A stretch of DNA of 64,000 bases, taken from assembly GCF_008035925.1 (NCBI RefSeq), contig NZ_CP036264.1, forward strand, positions 6,667,641 to 6,731,640, read 5' to 3'. The DNA comes from Stieleria maiorica. Its GTDB lineage: Bacteria; Planctomycetota; Planctomycetia; Pirellulales; Pirellulaceae. The position numbers and the translations under genes were made by a program. Numbering within the stretch: the first letter of the stretch is position 1; every line of letters begins with the position of its first letter. This document shows positions 54,738 to 64,000 of this stretch, piece by piece. The notes beneath the pieces were generated by a model that was not told the origin of the DNA, searched no databases, and was given only the letters and a program-made list of their open reading frames with translations.

Positions 54738-55652
54738 GTGCCGAAATTTCCGCGGCCGCCCCGTGTCTCGATTGTGATTCCGCTGCAGCGTGACGAGAAA
54801 CTGTTCGAGGAAACGTTGCTGAGTGTCTTGGAAAACCAGACGGATGACTGCCAGATCGTTGCCGTACACAACGGGACCTACACCGACCCCTTTGAGCTGA
54901 GTGATGAAGTCCACTTCGTCACCGCGCGGTCTTCGAACCTGACCGATCTGGTACGCGATGCGTTCGACGCCACCAGTGCCCCGATCGTCCATGTGCTGGG
55001 CACGGGAATGAAAGCTTGTGCGGAGTGGACCGACCGTGCGCTCGAACACTTCGACACCCCGCACGTTGGTGCCGTCACTCCCGCACTGGTCGATGACACC
55101 GGCCGAAGCGTCGACGGTGCCCACTGGTCCGATTCCGACGGACGGTTCTGTCAAAGCTGGCCTGCCGATGCGCCGCCCGAAGGCGTCTCCGGATTCTTCA
55201 TCAACACATTTTTCATTCGGCGTCATCTGCTCGGCGATCTGCTCGACGCGGTCGCCCCGGCGATGAGCGATCCGATCGCAGTCAGTTACGCAATGGGATG
55301 CCTGTTGAAGCGAGCGGGATGGACGACGGCGTCGGCAGCGGATTGCTACATCCAGGCGGACAGTGCATTGGTGCCGGTCGACGAGTCGGACGTGGCACGC
55401 GGTCAGTGCTTGGCAGCGATCCGCCATCGAATCCTGCCAAGTGAACCAGTTCCAGGAATGGTCACGATGCTTCGCCAAGCGTTGCTGGGCGGGAGTTCTC
55501 TGGGCGAGATGATCGGGATGCTGCGGTATCGCAACAGCATGTCCGCGGTGCGTCGCGCGATCGACCTGGATTGTGTCGCATCGGTCGACCAGATCGCCGG
55601 CGTGATCAACCTGCCGACGGCCGAACCGCGCCTGGGGCGCGAGGCGGCGTAG
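54738..55652 (+). CDS. Glycosyltransferase family 2-like protein lacking the DxD motif
   Basis: 304 residues from a GTG at 54738 with GGAG seven bases upstream. The first 100 residues follow the GT-A fold (RVSIVIPLQRDEKLFEETLLSVLENQTDDCQIVAVHNGTY), but where family 2 enzymes have a DxD metal site the sequence reads PIVHVLGTGMKACAEW, without acidic residues. The remainder (DTPHVGAVTPALVDDTGRSVDGA, GVSGFFINTFFIRRHLLGDLLD) still resembles the acceptor half. The C-terminus has about 60 extra helical residues. It may be a non-catalytic or differently working member. No sugar pathway gene is adjacent. Confidence 0.72.
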   Translation: MPKFPRPPRVSIVIPLQRDEKLFEETLLSVLENQTDDCQIVAVHNGTYTDPFELSDEVHFVTARSSNLTDLVRDAFDATSAPIVHVLGTGMKACAEWTDRALEHFDTPHVGAVTPALVDDTGRSVDGAHWSDSDGRFCQSWPADAPPEGVSGFFINTFFIRRHLLGDLLDAVAPAMSDPIAVSYAMGCLLKRAGWTTASAADCYIQADSALVPVDESDVARGQCLAAIRHRILPSEPVPGMVTMLRQALLGGSSLGEMIGMLRYRNSMSAVRRAIDLDCVASVDQIAGVINLPTAEPRLGREAA

Positions 55653-55708
55653 CGGAACGCGCCAGGGGGCTGTTGGCTTCTCTTACACGCCGGAATGTGC
55701 GCAATAAT

Positions 55709-55768
55709 GCCAGCCCGACGCGTAAGCGAGGGACGCCACGTTGCCCCTCGCTTACGCGTCGGGCTGGC
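55709..55768. repeat. Perfect 24-base inverted repeat (family F)
   Basis: The arms 55709-55732 (GCCAGCCCGACGCGTAAGCG...) and 55745-55768 are exact reverse complements separated by 12 bases. It is between the convergent glycosyltransferase-like gene and clpC and just beyond the clpC terminator. From memory, the AGCCCGACGCGTAAGCG motif is widespread in Rhodopirellula genomes. Confidence 0.85.
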
Positions 55769-55808
55769 AAAGGCACTCTGGATTCGAAAAAAACAGCAGG
55801 CCGCGACG

Positions 55809-55849
55809 AAAAACAAAAAGCCCCGCCGGTTGATCAACCGACGGGGCTT
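55809..55849 (-). terminator. Rho-independent terminator of clpC
   Basis: On the minus strand AAGCCCCGTCGGTTGATCAA pairs with the following CCGGCGGGGCTT, and the hairpin runs into TTTTTGTTTTT. It begins 34 bases past the clpC stop codon. Stem, one mismatch and T-run are all clear. Confidence 0.88.
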
Positions 55850-55882
55850 CGCGATTCTGATTCAGGCCATCAGCGTGGCGGG

Positions 55883-58531
<2,649 letters not shown>

Positions 58532-59045
58532 AAGTTTGTCTCGTTACCCGGCGGGTTTTGCCAAGCGGGCACCCGCGGGGGGCACACACTCGGGTTGGTC
58601 CATTCAAATCAGACGCGGCATTGACCAGGGAACCGAGTTCCCGGCATCAAACCACGTCAGCCTTGCATTGTTCAAAACTCAGGTCGACAGCCGAACTGTC
58701 AACTTGGCGATTCGTTCGTCTCGATTCCTCGTCAGTCCCTTATCAGCAAACCGTACGCCATTGGAAGCGAAATCGAGTCACAACGACCGCTTGAGGACAC
58801 AGCGGCGGTAGGGATCACCGGTAATCAACCGGCTGAATTCGATTCTATCGGTTTTGTAAATTTTGGGGGATAGGAGTCCCGGCGAAACAAGCGGACGGAA
58901 GCCCGATTTGAAGCAAAAATGCGGCTCAAATTTTTGCGAATCTGTTGTCTAAAAACGTCGTCACGTTGTCAGTTTCACGACGAAGTAGAACAAAACGATC
59001 CATTCCGCTTGGCGATCTGCTGGATTGTTCGCCCGCGTGCCTCGT
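58532..59045. other. Gene-free 514-base stretch upstream of clpC
   Basis: No protein or RNA gene is supported here. It contains the clpC upstream region; one TTGACA hexamer on the minus strand (complement of about 58697-58702) lacks a good -10 partner, and no CIRCE or CtsR-type operator was recognised. GC is lower than in the genes (runs such as GGTTTTGTAAATTTTGGGG). Confidence 0.5.
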
Positions 59046-59672
59046 TTAGGCCGCTGTCAAATCGGCAGCATCTCCATCCTCCTGCAACTCCGAGGCCGAT
59101 TCGGTTTCCTGACCGTCGTTGACCGCGTCCTCGTCTTCTGAATCGCTGGATTCGCTTTGACGAGCGATCCGAGTCGCCTCGGCGTCGATTTCGATCTGCC
59201 AGCGGTCGGCGATCTCCAGCCGGCGCATTTCGTCCAGCAACACGCGGGCACTGCCGACCCGCCCCGTATGACGATAGACACTCGACAACATCAACAACGC
59301 CGGGGGGTCACGTGGTTCGATCGCCAGGATCCCCAACAATAACGGTTCGGTCGCCTCCCAATCGCCGCGCAGGTAGGCCGCCTGGGCGTCGACAAATCGG
59401 TCGGGTGTTTCGGTGACCGCTCGTGGATCGAGTAATGCTGGCAATTCTCGAACGCTCTTGACCGTCCAGCAGACCCAGACACAGACGCCGACCCACCAGG
59501 CGCTTCGCACCAGCAACGGGTCCAGCCAGGTCGGATACAGGTATTTGAGAACCAACAGCGAATTCATGCCGATACCGAACCCGATCGCCAACGGCAGCGC
59601 TGACAACCGACCACGCCACCAAAGCTCGCTGAGCCCCGGCCAGAGACAGGTCAGATAGTTGCGGAATTCCAT
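59046..59672 (-). CDS. Membrane protein with TPR-like cytoplasmic/external domain
   Basis: 208 residues. Two membrane helices near the N-terminus (GRLSALPLAIGFGIGMNSLLVLKYL and SAWWVGVCVWVCWTV) are followed by a helical TPR-like part (AQAAYLRGDWEATEPLLLGILAIEPRDPPALLMLSSVYRHTGRVGSARVLLDEMRRLE), then an acidic, low-complexity tail of about 45 residues. No catalytic motif. Conserved partner unknown; it is between clpC and the RNase P RNA, all on the minus strand. Confidence 0.75.
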   Translation of the reverse strand: MEFRNYLTCLWPGLSELWWRGRLSALPLAIGFGIGMNSLLVLKYLYPTWLDPLLVRSAWWVGVCVWVCWTVKSVRELPALLDPRAVTETPDRFVDAQAAYLRGDWEATEPLLLGILAIEPRDPPALLMLSSVYRHTGRVGSARVLLDEMRRLEIADRWQIEIDAEATRIARQSESSDSEDEDAVNDGQETESASELQEDGDAADLTAA

Positions 59673-59826
59673 TTCATTCTCAGAGAGTTCTCTGAACCGA
59701 TCTAAGCGATCTGCCGCGGACGCCGCAAGCCGAGATTTTGCCGTTCAAACGTAGCTACCTTCGCCAGAAGGTGGACCTCTGTGATGTTCCACGCTCGCAT
59801 CGAGCGTAGCTATGTCAAAGAAAATG

Positions 59827-60263
<437 letters not shown>

Positions 60264-60271
60264 AACTGCCC

Positions 60272-60300
60272 AACATGATCGATCACGACTGCCTTGCCAA
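60272..60300 (-). promoter_or_regulatory. Candidate promoter of rnpB
   Basis: TTGGCA (complement of 60295-60300), 17 bases, CATGTT (complement of 60272-60277), ending about nine bases before the mature 5' end. The -35 is good, the -10 weak. Motif and position only. Confidence 0.4.
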
Positions 60301-60344
60301 CCGATCGGTCGACAGACGCCGCACGCGAAACAGGATTCAGCAAT

Positions 60345-60374
60345 CGTTGGTGTTTAGCCTTGAGGCGATTCCCC
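60345..60374. repeat. Family C repeat, half copy
   Basis: GTTGGTGTTTAGCCTTGAGG followed by CGATTCCCC matches one arm of the family C elements at 27970-28257 and 62216-62337. The other arm is not present. Located between rnpB and the LRR lipoprotein gene. Confidence 0.55.
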
Positions 60375-60462
60375 TGTCATTGCAAAGCATCAAGCGGGCC
60401 GTCGCCCGTGGGGCATCAGCGTGACAACCTAGAATGGACGTCGTGCACCCAGTCGCCGACGG

Positions 60463-61593
60463 TTATTTCCCCGGGACATACTCCAGCTGAATCTCGCACT
60501 CGGGCAGCTTGGGCTGCAATTGATCGACACCGTCTTGGGTGACCGCGGTTCGCGTCACGATCAGTTTTTCCAGGTTTGACATTCCGGCCAACGCTGGTAA
60601 TCCATCGTCGGTGATCTTGGTGCTGCCCAGATGCAGGAACGTCAATCCGGTCAATCGGCCCAGCTCCTCTAACGATGCATCGCCGATGTTCGTCTTGTCG
60701 ACATTCAGCCACTTCAGTTGCTTCGCCCCGGACAATTGTCCCCAGGCTCCATCGCCGACCGACGTGCTGTACAGATTCAGTTTGGCAAGCTGCTTGAATC
60801 CGCCGAGGGTTGCCAAGGCGTCGTTGTTGATCCCCTGACACTCGCTGAGATCCAATTCGGTCACGTCAGAAAGCCCGGCAAGGTTGGCCAGGCCGTCGTT
60901 GCCGAATGGAGTGGACGCGATTCGCAGTTTCTTCAGCGCCGACAATCCGGCGAGCGTGCCAGCCGCTTGATCGGTGACCTGGGTCCCGGCCAAATACAAC
61001 TCCACCAGTTCCGATAGTCCGCCCAGCGCCGCGAACCCATCGTCGCTGATCGGCAAAAAGTCCAACGCGATCACTTTCAGCGTCTTGATTCCACCGAGCG
61101 TCGGCATGGCGGCATCGGTCACTGTCGTCGCACCGTCTTTCCCGGAAAGCCTGATCGCCTTAAGCCGCGTCAAGCCGCCCAGATGCGCGATTCCGTCATC
61201 TCCGATCGCACAGCCACGCAGGTCCAGGTTTTCCAGCGTCTGGATCTTCCCGACTTCGGCCAAGTCATCGTCGCTGACGTCGGATCCGGCAAACAACAGA
61301 CTTCGCAACTTGGGCAGGGCCGCCAGCTTGCCGATCACATCGCCGACCTCCGCATCGCGAAAGTCGACTTCGATCACCGCGTTGTTTCCGTCGCGACGCG
61401 TTTTCGCCACCGCTTCGATGTCCGCCGCGACCTGATCCGTTTCGCCGGCCGATTGATTGAGGGAGCCGACCTGAACCGCAGGTTCGGGATCGCCCGCCCG
61501 GTCCGGCGTCGAGTCCGTCGCCGGTTTGGACGGGCAACCGAGGCTAAGACACAGTAATCCCGCGACGATTGCGGACACGTGAAGAGGTTTCAC
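60463..61593 (-). CDS. Leucine-rich-repeat lipoprotein
   Basis: 376 residues from a GTG at 61593. The lipoprotein signal (VSAIVAGLLCLSLGC) leads into a Ser/Pro-rich linker, then about ten leucine-rich repeats of the 'GLxxLxxLxLxxTxIxDxGL' form, for example LENLDLRGCAIGDDGIAHLGGL, LVELYLAGTQVTDQAAGTLAGL, LTFLHLGSTKITDDGLPALAGM. This repeat type is common in planctomycete surface proteins and mediates protein binding. It ends with a short non-repeat tail. No enzymatic signature. Confidence 0.88.
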   Translation of the reverse strand: MKPLHVSAIVAGLLCLSLGCPSKPATDSTPDRAGDPEPAVQVGSLNQSAGETDQVAADIEAVAKTRRDGNNAVIEVDFRDAEVGDVIGKLAALPKLRSLLFAGSDVSDDDLAEVGKIQTLENLDLRGCAIGDDGIAHLGGLTRLKAIRLSGKDGATTVTDAAMPTLGGIKTLKVIALDFLPISDDGFAALGGLSELVELYLAGTQVTDQAAGTLAGLSALKKLRIASTPFGNDGLANLAGLSDVTELDLSECQGINNDALATLGGFKQLAKLNLYSTSVGDGAWGQLSGAKQLKWLNVDKTNIGDASLEELGRLTGLTFLHLGSTKITDDGLPALAGMSNLEKLIVTRTAVTQDGVDQLQPKLPECEIQLEYVPGK

Positions 61594-61691
61594 CGATAGG
61601 ATTCCCGAGGGGCGTATGGATTCTGGGCCAGACGCTGTAGTCTAGCAACAATCCGATCCGCCAGGCCCATCGTCAATCACCTTCGCTCCGC

Positions 61692-62213
61692 ATGCAACTT
61701 TGTTTTGTCTACACCAGCAACCCGTTGGATGACCGCGACCGAATCGATGCGGTCTTGGCGGCGATTCCCATCGAGTGCCGGCGGCAGCAGATCGCCGATC
61801 TCAGCCCCAAGATCGACATCAATGACTCGGGGGAATTGACCATCGAAATCGAAGTGGACCTGAACTCCGCGAGCTCAATTGCCGAACCCGTTCGAATCGC
61901 GACCGCCGCCGTGGAAGTGTTTGTCGAATTGGCGACGCAGTTTGAATTGGCTTGGAACGTCGGCCACCAACACGAACCCTGTATCGGGACCATCTCCGCC
62001 GCGGCCGGTGTGCACGACTTGATGGACGAAGTGAAGATCGCCGTGGACGTCGCGCGGTCCTTGGCCGACTTCAGCATCGACGAAGAAGAAAATGCCTTCG
62101 TCCGGCCCGAGACGAGCGTGACCGAAACAGGCGCCGACGATCAGGCGTCATGGGACGAACTGTTTCAACCTCCCGACACCTTCATCCGTTTCCCGGAATT
62201 CGATGAAGAGTAG
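61692..62213 (+). CDS. Hypothetical acidic protein
   Basis: 173 residues from the ATG at 61692. No family is recognised. The sequence is soluble and acidic, with an N-terminal beta-alpha segment (LCFVYTSNPLDDRDRIDAVLAAIP), a strand-rich middle (GELTIEIEVDLNSA), a helix (VRIATAAVEVFVELATQFEL) and a C-terminal acidic tail (FPEFDEE). Codon use resembles its neighbours, which supports a real gene. It stands alone, divergent from the LRR lipoprotein gene and convergent with the secreted protein at 62339. Confidence 0.65.
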   Translation: MQLCFVYTSNPLDDRDRIDAVLAAIPIECRRQQIADLSPKIDINDSGELTIEIEVDLNSASSIAEPVRIATAAVEVFVELATQFELAWNVGHQHEPCIGTISAAAGVHDLMDEVKIAVDVARSLADFSIDEEENAFVRPETSVTETGADDQASWDELFQPPDTFIRFPEFDEE

Positions 62214-62215
62214 CG

Positions 62216-62337
62216 GCGCTGGTGTTCAGGCTCTAGCCGCTCCCGCTCGCTGCTTCGGTACGACGGCCCTTCCGGGCGGTCGCTGCTCGCTGCTTCGCAG
62301 CGAAAGGAATCGCCTGAAGGCTAAACACCAACGCGTG
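62216..62337. repeat. Family C element containing a nested family D palindrome with 13-base direct repeats
   Basis: The arms CGGCGCTGGTGTTCAGGCTC and GGCTAAACACCAACGCG pair as in other C elements. In the loop, the D-type palindrome TACGACGGCCCTTCCGGGCG (62259-62282) lies between two copies of GCTCGCTGCTTCG (62245-62257, 62285-62297). It fills the gap between convergent genes. Confidence 0.75.
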
Positions 62338-62338
62338 C

Positions 62339-63406
62339 TCATTGCTTTTCGAACGCGAGTGTGGCCACCACGTCGCCGTTGCTGTTTTGCAGTTGCCATC
62401 GAAACGCGTCCGCGGAACTGCGTTGCAGCGCGCCGGCGAGTGTCACACCGGCCGATTCACTCAACTCCAACCGATTCGCGGTTGCTTTGTATTTCCCACG
62501 TGACACCAGGTTCTTTCCGTTCTTGGTGTGAACCATCACAAAGCTCGCGTCATCGGCGAATCGAACGGCCCACGCATCGCTGACCGAGGTTTTCGCCGAC
62601 CAAGTGCCGACCAACGTTGACGAGCTTTGCGACGCCGGGGTGACGTCCCGTTGTGTCGGAGAGACAGACGGTTTCATCATCACCGCAGGAACCATGGACG
62701 CCGTGTCCGTTGCGGCAGTCGACAATCGCTTGGCGGCAACACGCAGTCGCTCGGGCGTGACGTCGTGATTGCTCAGTGACGATTGGTACGCCAACGTTTT
62801 TCCCAACGCGACTAGTTGAACATGCGAATGGTTCTGCAACGCAACCAATAATGCCATCAACTTTTCTCCATCAACCGCTGCGCCGTCATCGAGTGCTCCG
62901 ATCGACAAACCCTCGATCGGCATCACCACGTCGATGCGTCCGGCTTCCGCGTCGACGCTGAATCGCAGGTCATTGCGTTTGACCGCATCCGGTTCGGTCG
63001 GCAGCATGTCTGCCAAGTCGACTCGAAGTGATTGCGACTCGATCTCGCTCGCGACACCGGCTTCATCGAGCACGGTCGACAATGCCGCCGGCCCCAAAAT
63101 GACATCGGACGCCTTGGCCGGCAAAGCAACTTGCTGCGCTGTGCCGACCACGGTTTCGGACATCGAGATTTCGCTGAACAAATCACCATCCAAGGGAGAT
63201 CCCGCATGGACCGCCGACAACGGGAGCGTGGTGACGGCGATGCACAGCAGTACCAAGGCCATGATTCGGCAACGAAACGACCGTGCAAAAACACTCCGCC
63301 GACGCGATAAAGCATCGCCGGTGTTGGAGGCACTGGTATTAGGGTCACTGATATTAGAGCCAGCGGCACACGGAGGGTGGGCGGACTTCCAACGAAGCTC
63401 GTTCAT
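62339..63406 (-). CDS. Hypothetical secreted protein
   Basis: 355 residues from the ATG at 63406; an internal ATG at 63262 would give 307 residues starting directly with the hydrophobic signal MALVLLCIAVTTLPLSAVHA. The longer form carries a 48-residue polar, Arg-rich lead. The mature protein shows no known family over its first 220 residues; the last 90 (GTWSAKTSVSDAWAVRFADDASFVMVHTKNGKNLVSRGKY) resemble a small beta-barrel, lipocalin-like segment. The role is unknown. Confidence 0.68.
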   Translation of the reverse strand: MNELRWKSAHPPCAAGSNISDPNTSASNTGDALSRRRSVFARSFRCRIMALVLLCIAVTTLPLSAVHAGSPLDGDLFSEISMSETVVGTAQQVALPAKASDVILGPAALSTVLDEAGVASEIESQSLRVDLADMLPTEPDAVKRNDLRFSVDAEAGRIDVVMPIEGLSIGALDDGAAVDGEKLMALLVALQNHSHVQLVALGKTLAYQSSLSNHDVTPERLRVAAKRLSTAATDTASMVPAVMMKPSVSPTQRDVTPASQSSSTLVGTWSAKTSVSDAWAVRFADDASFVMVHTKNGKNLVSRGKYKATANRLELSESAGVTLAGALQRSSADAFRWQLQNSNGDVVATLAFEKQ

Positions 63407-63478
63407 GGATCGGTCACTCAGACGGTTGGGTCGGAATCAGGGTCTAAGTCACCAAGCGAAACGGGCGGCGAAATGTAA

Positions 63479-63709
63479 ATGAAAAAACTGTCCCGCGAAC
63501 TCGAATCGGGGCAATCGCCGTCCAACGCCAGAAAAAAACAAACTTCCATTGGCATCCGCAGGGGTGATCCATCGAGCCAGAAAATTCGGGCCGAACCGGG
63601 AAAAAAGGAGTCACGTCGTCGGTGGGCAGACGCCGATCAGGAGGGTGTCGAGGAACCAGTGCGCTTGCTGTTAGAAGCCGGCGCCCTACACTTACGCGGC
63701 GTGGTCTGA
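63479..63709 (+). CDS. Doubtful small ORF, Lys/Arg-rich
   Basis: 76 codons from an ATG with no clear ribosome site. The product is strongly basic and low in complexity in its first half (ARKKQTSIGIRRGDPSSQKI). Third-position composition is less GC-biased than in neighbouring genes. It overlaps the candidate promoter at 63665-63692. It may be non-coding sequence belonging to the structured region downstream. Confidence 0.2.
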   Translation: MKKLSRELESGQSPSNARKKQTSIGIRRGDPSSQKIRAEPGKKESRRRWADADQEGVEEPVRLLLEAGALHLRGVV

Positions 63710-63900
63710 AAAAGACCCCGCCCGCTTCGATCCTCTTAATTCGGCAGAGGGATCATTTTTAGGGTTCGCCTAAGTCACTCAACGGCTTGTGCAGTAGCAC
63801 GCTTAGACTTACGCGTTTCTCCCAGCGGCTCCATTTTGCCGCCGACGGGTCGAAGCAACTGCCGGCTGACAGATCGCCAGATTTGTCAGCCGGCTTTTTT
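63699..63900 (+). ncRNA. Candidate structured small RNA of about 200 nt
   Basis: The region has no convincing coding frame but has a possible promoter (TTGCTG at 63665, 16-base spacer, TACACT at 63687) and a strong terminator at 63861-63900. Between them several hairpins fold: GGTCT/AGACC near 63711, GATCCTCT/AGAGGGATC near 63730-63755, a GTGC-AGTA-GCAC hairpin enclosed by AAGTC/GACTT (63774-63811), and CGGC/GCCG near 63826-63845. It does not match 6S, tmRNA or SRP RNA signatures that I can recall. Confidence 0.45.
63861..63900 (+). terminator. Strong Rho-independent terminator
   Basis: GCCGGCTGACA (63861-63871) and TGTCAGCCGGC (63884-63894) form an 11-base perfect stem with a 12-base loop, followed by TTTTTT. 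No T-run follows in the opposite direction. There is no supported protein gene ending just upstream, so it probably ends a non-coding transcript. Confidence 0.88.
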
Positions 63901-63950
63901 CATTCCCTCGCCCCCTTCGCCGGACCTCTCGCTCGACGCGGCCCGTTCCA

Positions 63951-64000
63951 ATGACTTCTTCCGCATCGGCCCCCCCAGACCCCAATCCAGCCGGCGACAT
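63951..64000 (+). CDS. Possible start of a gene running off the window
   Basis: An ATG at 63951 opens a frame to the window end (MTSSASAPPDPNPAGD...). It follows the strong terminator by 50 bases, a natural place for a new gene. Only 16 codons are visible, Ser/Pro-rich, so nothing can be said about the product. Confidence 0.4.
   Translation, partial: MTSSASAPPDPNPAGD

Noticed and set aside
55709..55768. Possible CRISPR repeat
   Set aside because: A single inverted repeat without spaced direct repeats; no array and no cas genes anywhere in the window.
58697..58702. TTGACA as clpC promoter -35
   Set aside because: No acceptable -10 hexamer at 16-18 bases; not reported as a promoter.
63809..64000. 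63-codon minus-strand frame at the right edge
   Set aside because: It runs through the strong terminator stem and has no homology or ribosome site.

Overview
The window reads as a chromosomal stretch of a planctomycete, most likely of the family Pirellulaceae (Rhodopirellula-like). Several protein types point there: a DUF1559 pseudopilin-like protein with the H-x9-DG tail paired with a tiny lipoprotein, a BBP7-type outer-membrane barrel, a secreted protein opening with an L-E-x-R-K-M-M-A-G motif, a Tat-exported Gfo/Idh/MocA oxidoreductase, a TPR plus CRTAC1 (VCBS/ASPIC-UnbV) lipoprotein, and a ribosomal rpsM-rpsK-rpoA-rplQ cluster without rpsD. Composition is high in GC, many starts are GTG, and Shine-Dalgarno signals are often weak. 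No prophage, integrase, transposase, CRISPR array, tRNA or rRNA gene was seen.

Layout. 1-9 kb: a squalene-cyclase-fold secreted protein cut by the window edge, a dienelactone hydrolase, a surface repeat protein, the lipoprotein/DUF1559 pair, a CRTAC1 lipoprotein and a double-HMA protein. 9-18 kb: pgl; then on the minus strand rplQ, rpoA, rpsK, rpsM, folA, thyA, trxA, a Nudix hydrolase, a TIM-barrel isomerase and aroK. 17-30 kb: an SGNH hydrolase, a membrane Ser/Thr kinase, lnt, dapL, cbiX coupled to an HMA-like protein, the BBP7 barrel and a family II pyrophosphatase with CBS domains. 30-35 kb: a minus-strand run aroF-tpiA-secG-yicC-gmk-rpoZ, then coaC. 35.5-41 kb: a four-gene ABC export-type cassette on the plus strand. 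41-49 kb: a hybrid histidine kinase, the Gfo/Idh/MocA protein, a LOG-family protein and an NhaA with a His/Asp-rich loop. 49-56 kb: a PDZ protein and secretin (type II secretion GspC/GspD-like), citrate synthase, a thioredoxin-fold protein and an atypical glycosyltransferase-like protein. 56-64 kb: clpC, a TPR-like membrane protein, RNase P RNA, a leucine-rich lipoprotein, two uncharacterised proteins, and a structured terminal region with a strong terminator but no convincing coding gene.

Working together. The genes are mainly housekeeping: translation and transcription (rpsM/rpsK/rpoA/rplQ/rpoZ, rnpB), nucleotide and cofactor supply (folA/thyA, gmk, coaC), aromatic and lysine precursors (aroF, aroK, dapL), central carbon (pgl, tpiA, gltA), envelope biogenesis (secG, lnt, secretin) and proteostasis (clpC).

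The most distinctive feature is non-coding. Nearly every long intergenic gap holds a palindromic element. At least nine families are visible, several recurring two to four times in both orientations, some nested inside each other and flanked by direct repeats, and one fused to the N-terminal region of the BBP7 gene. The 3' end (63.69-63.90 kb) looks like an independent structured RNA gene.
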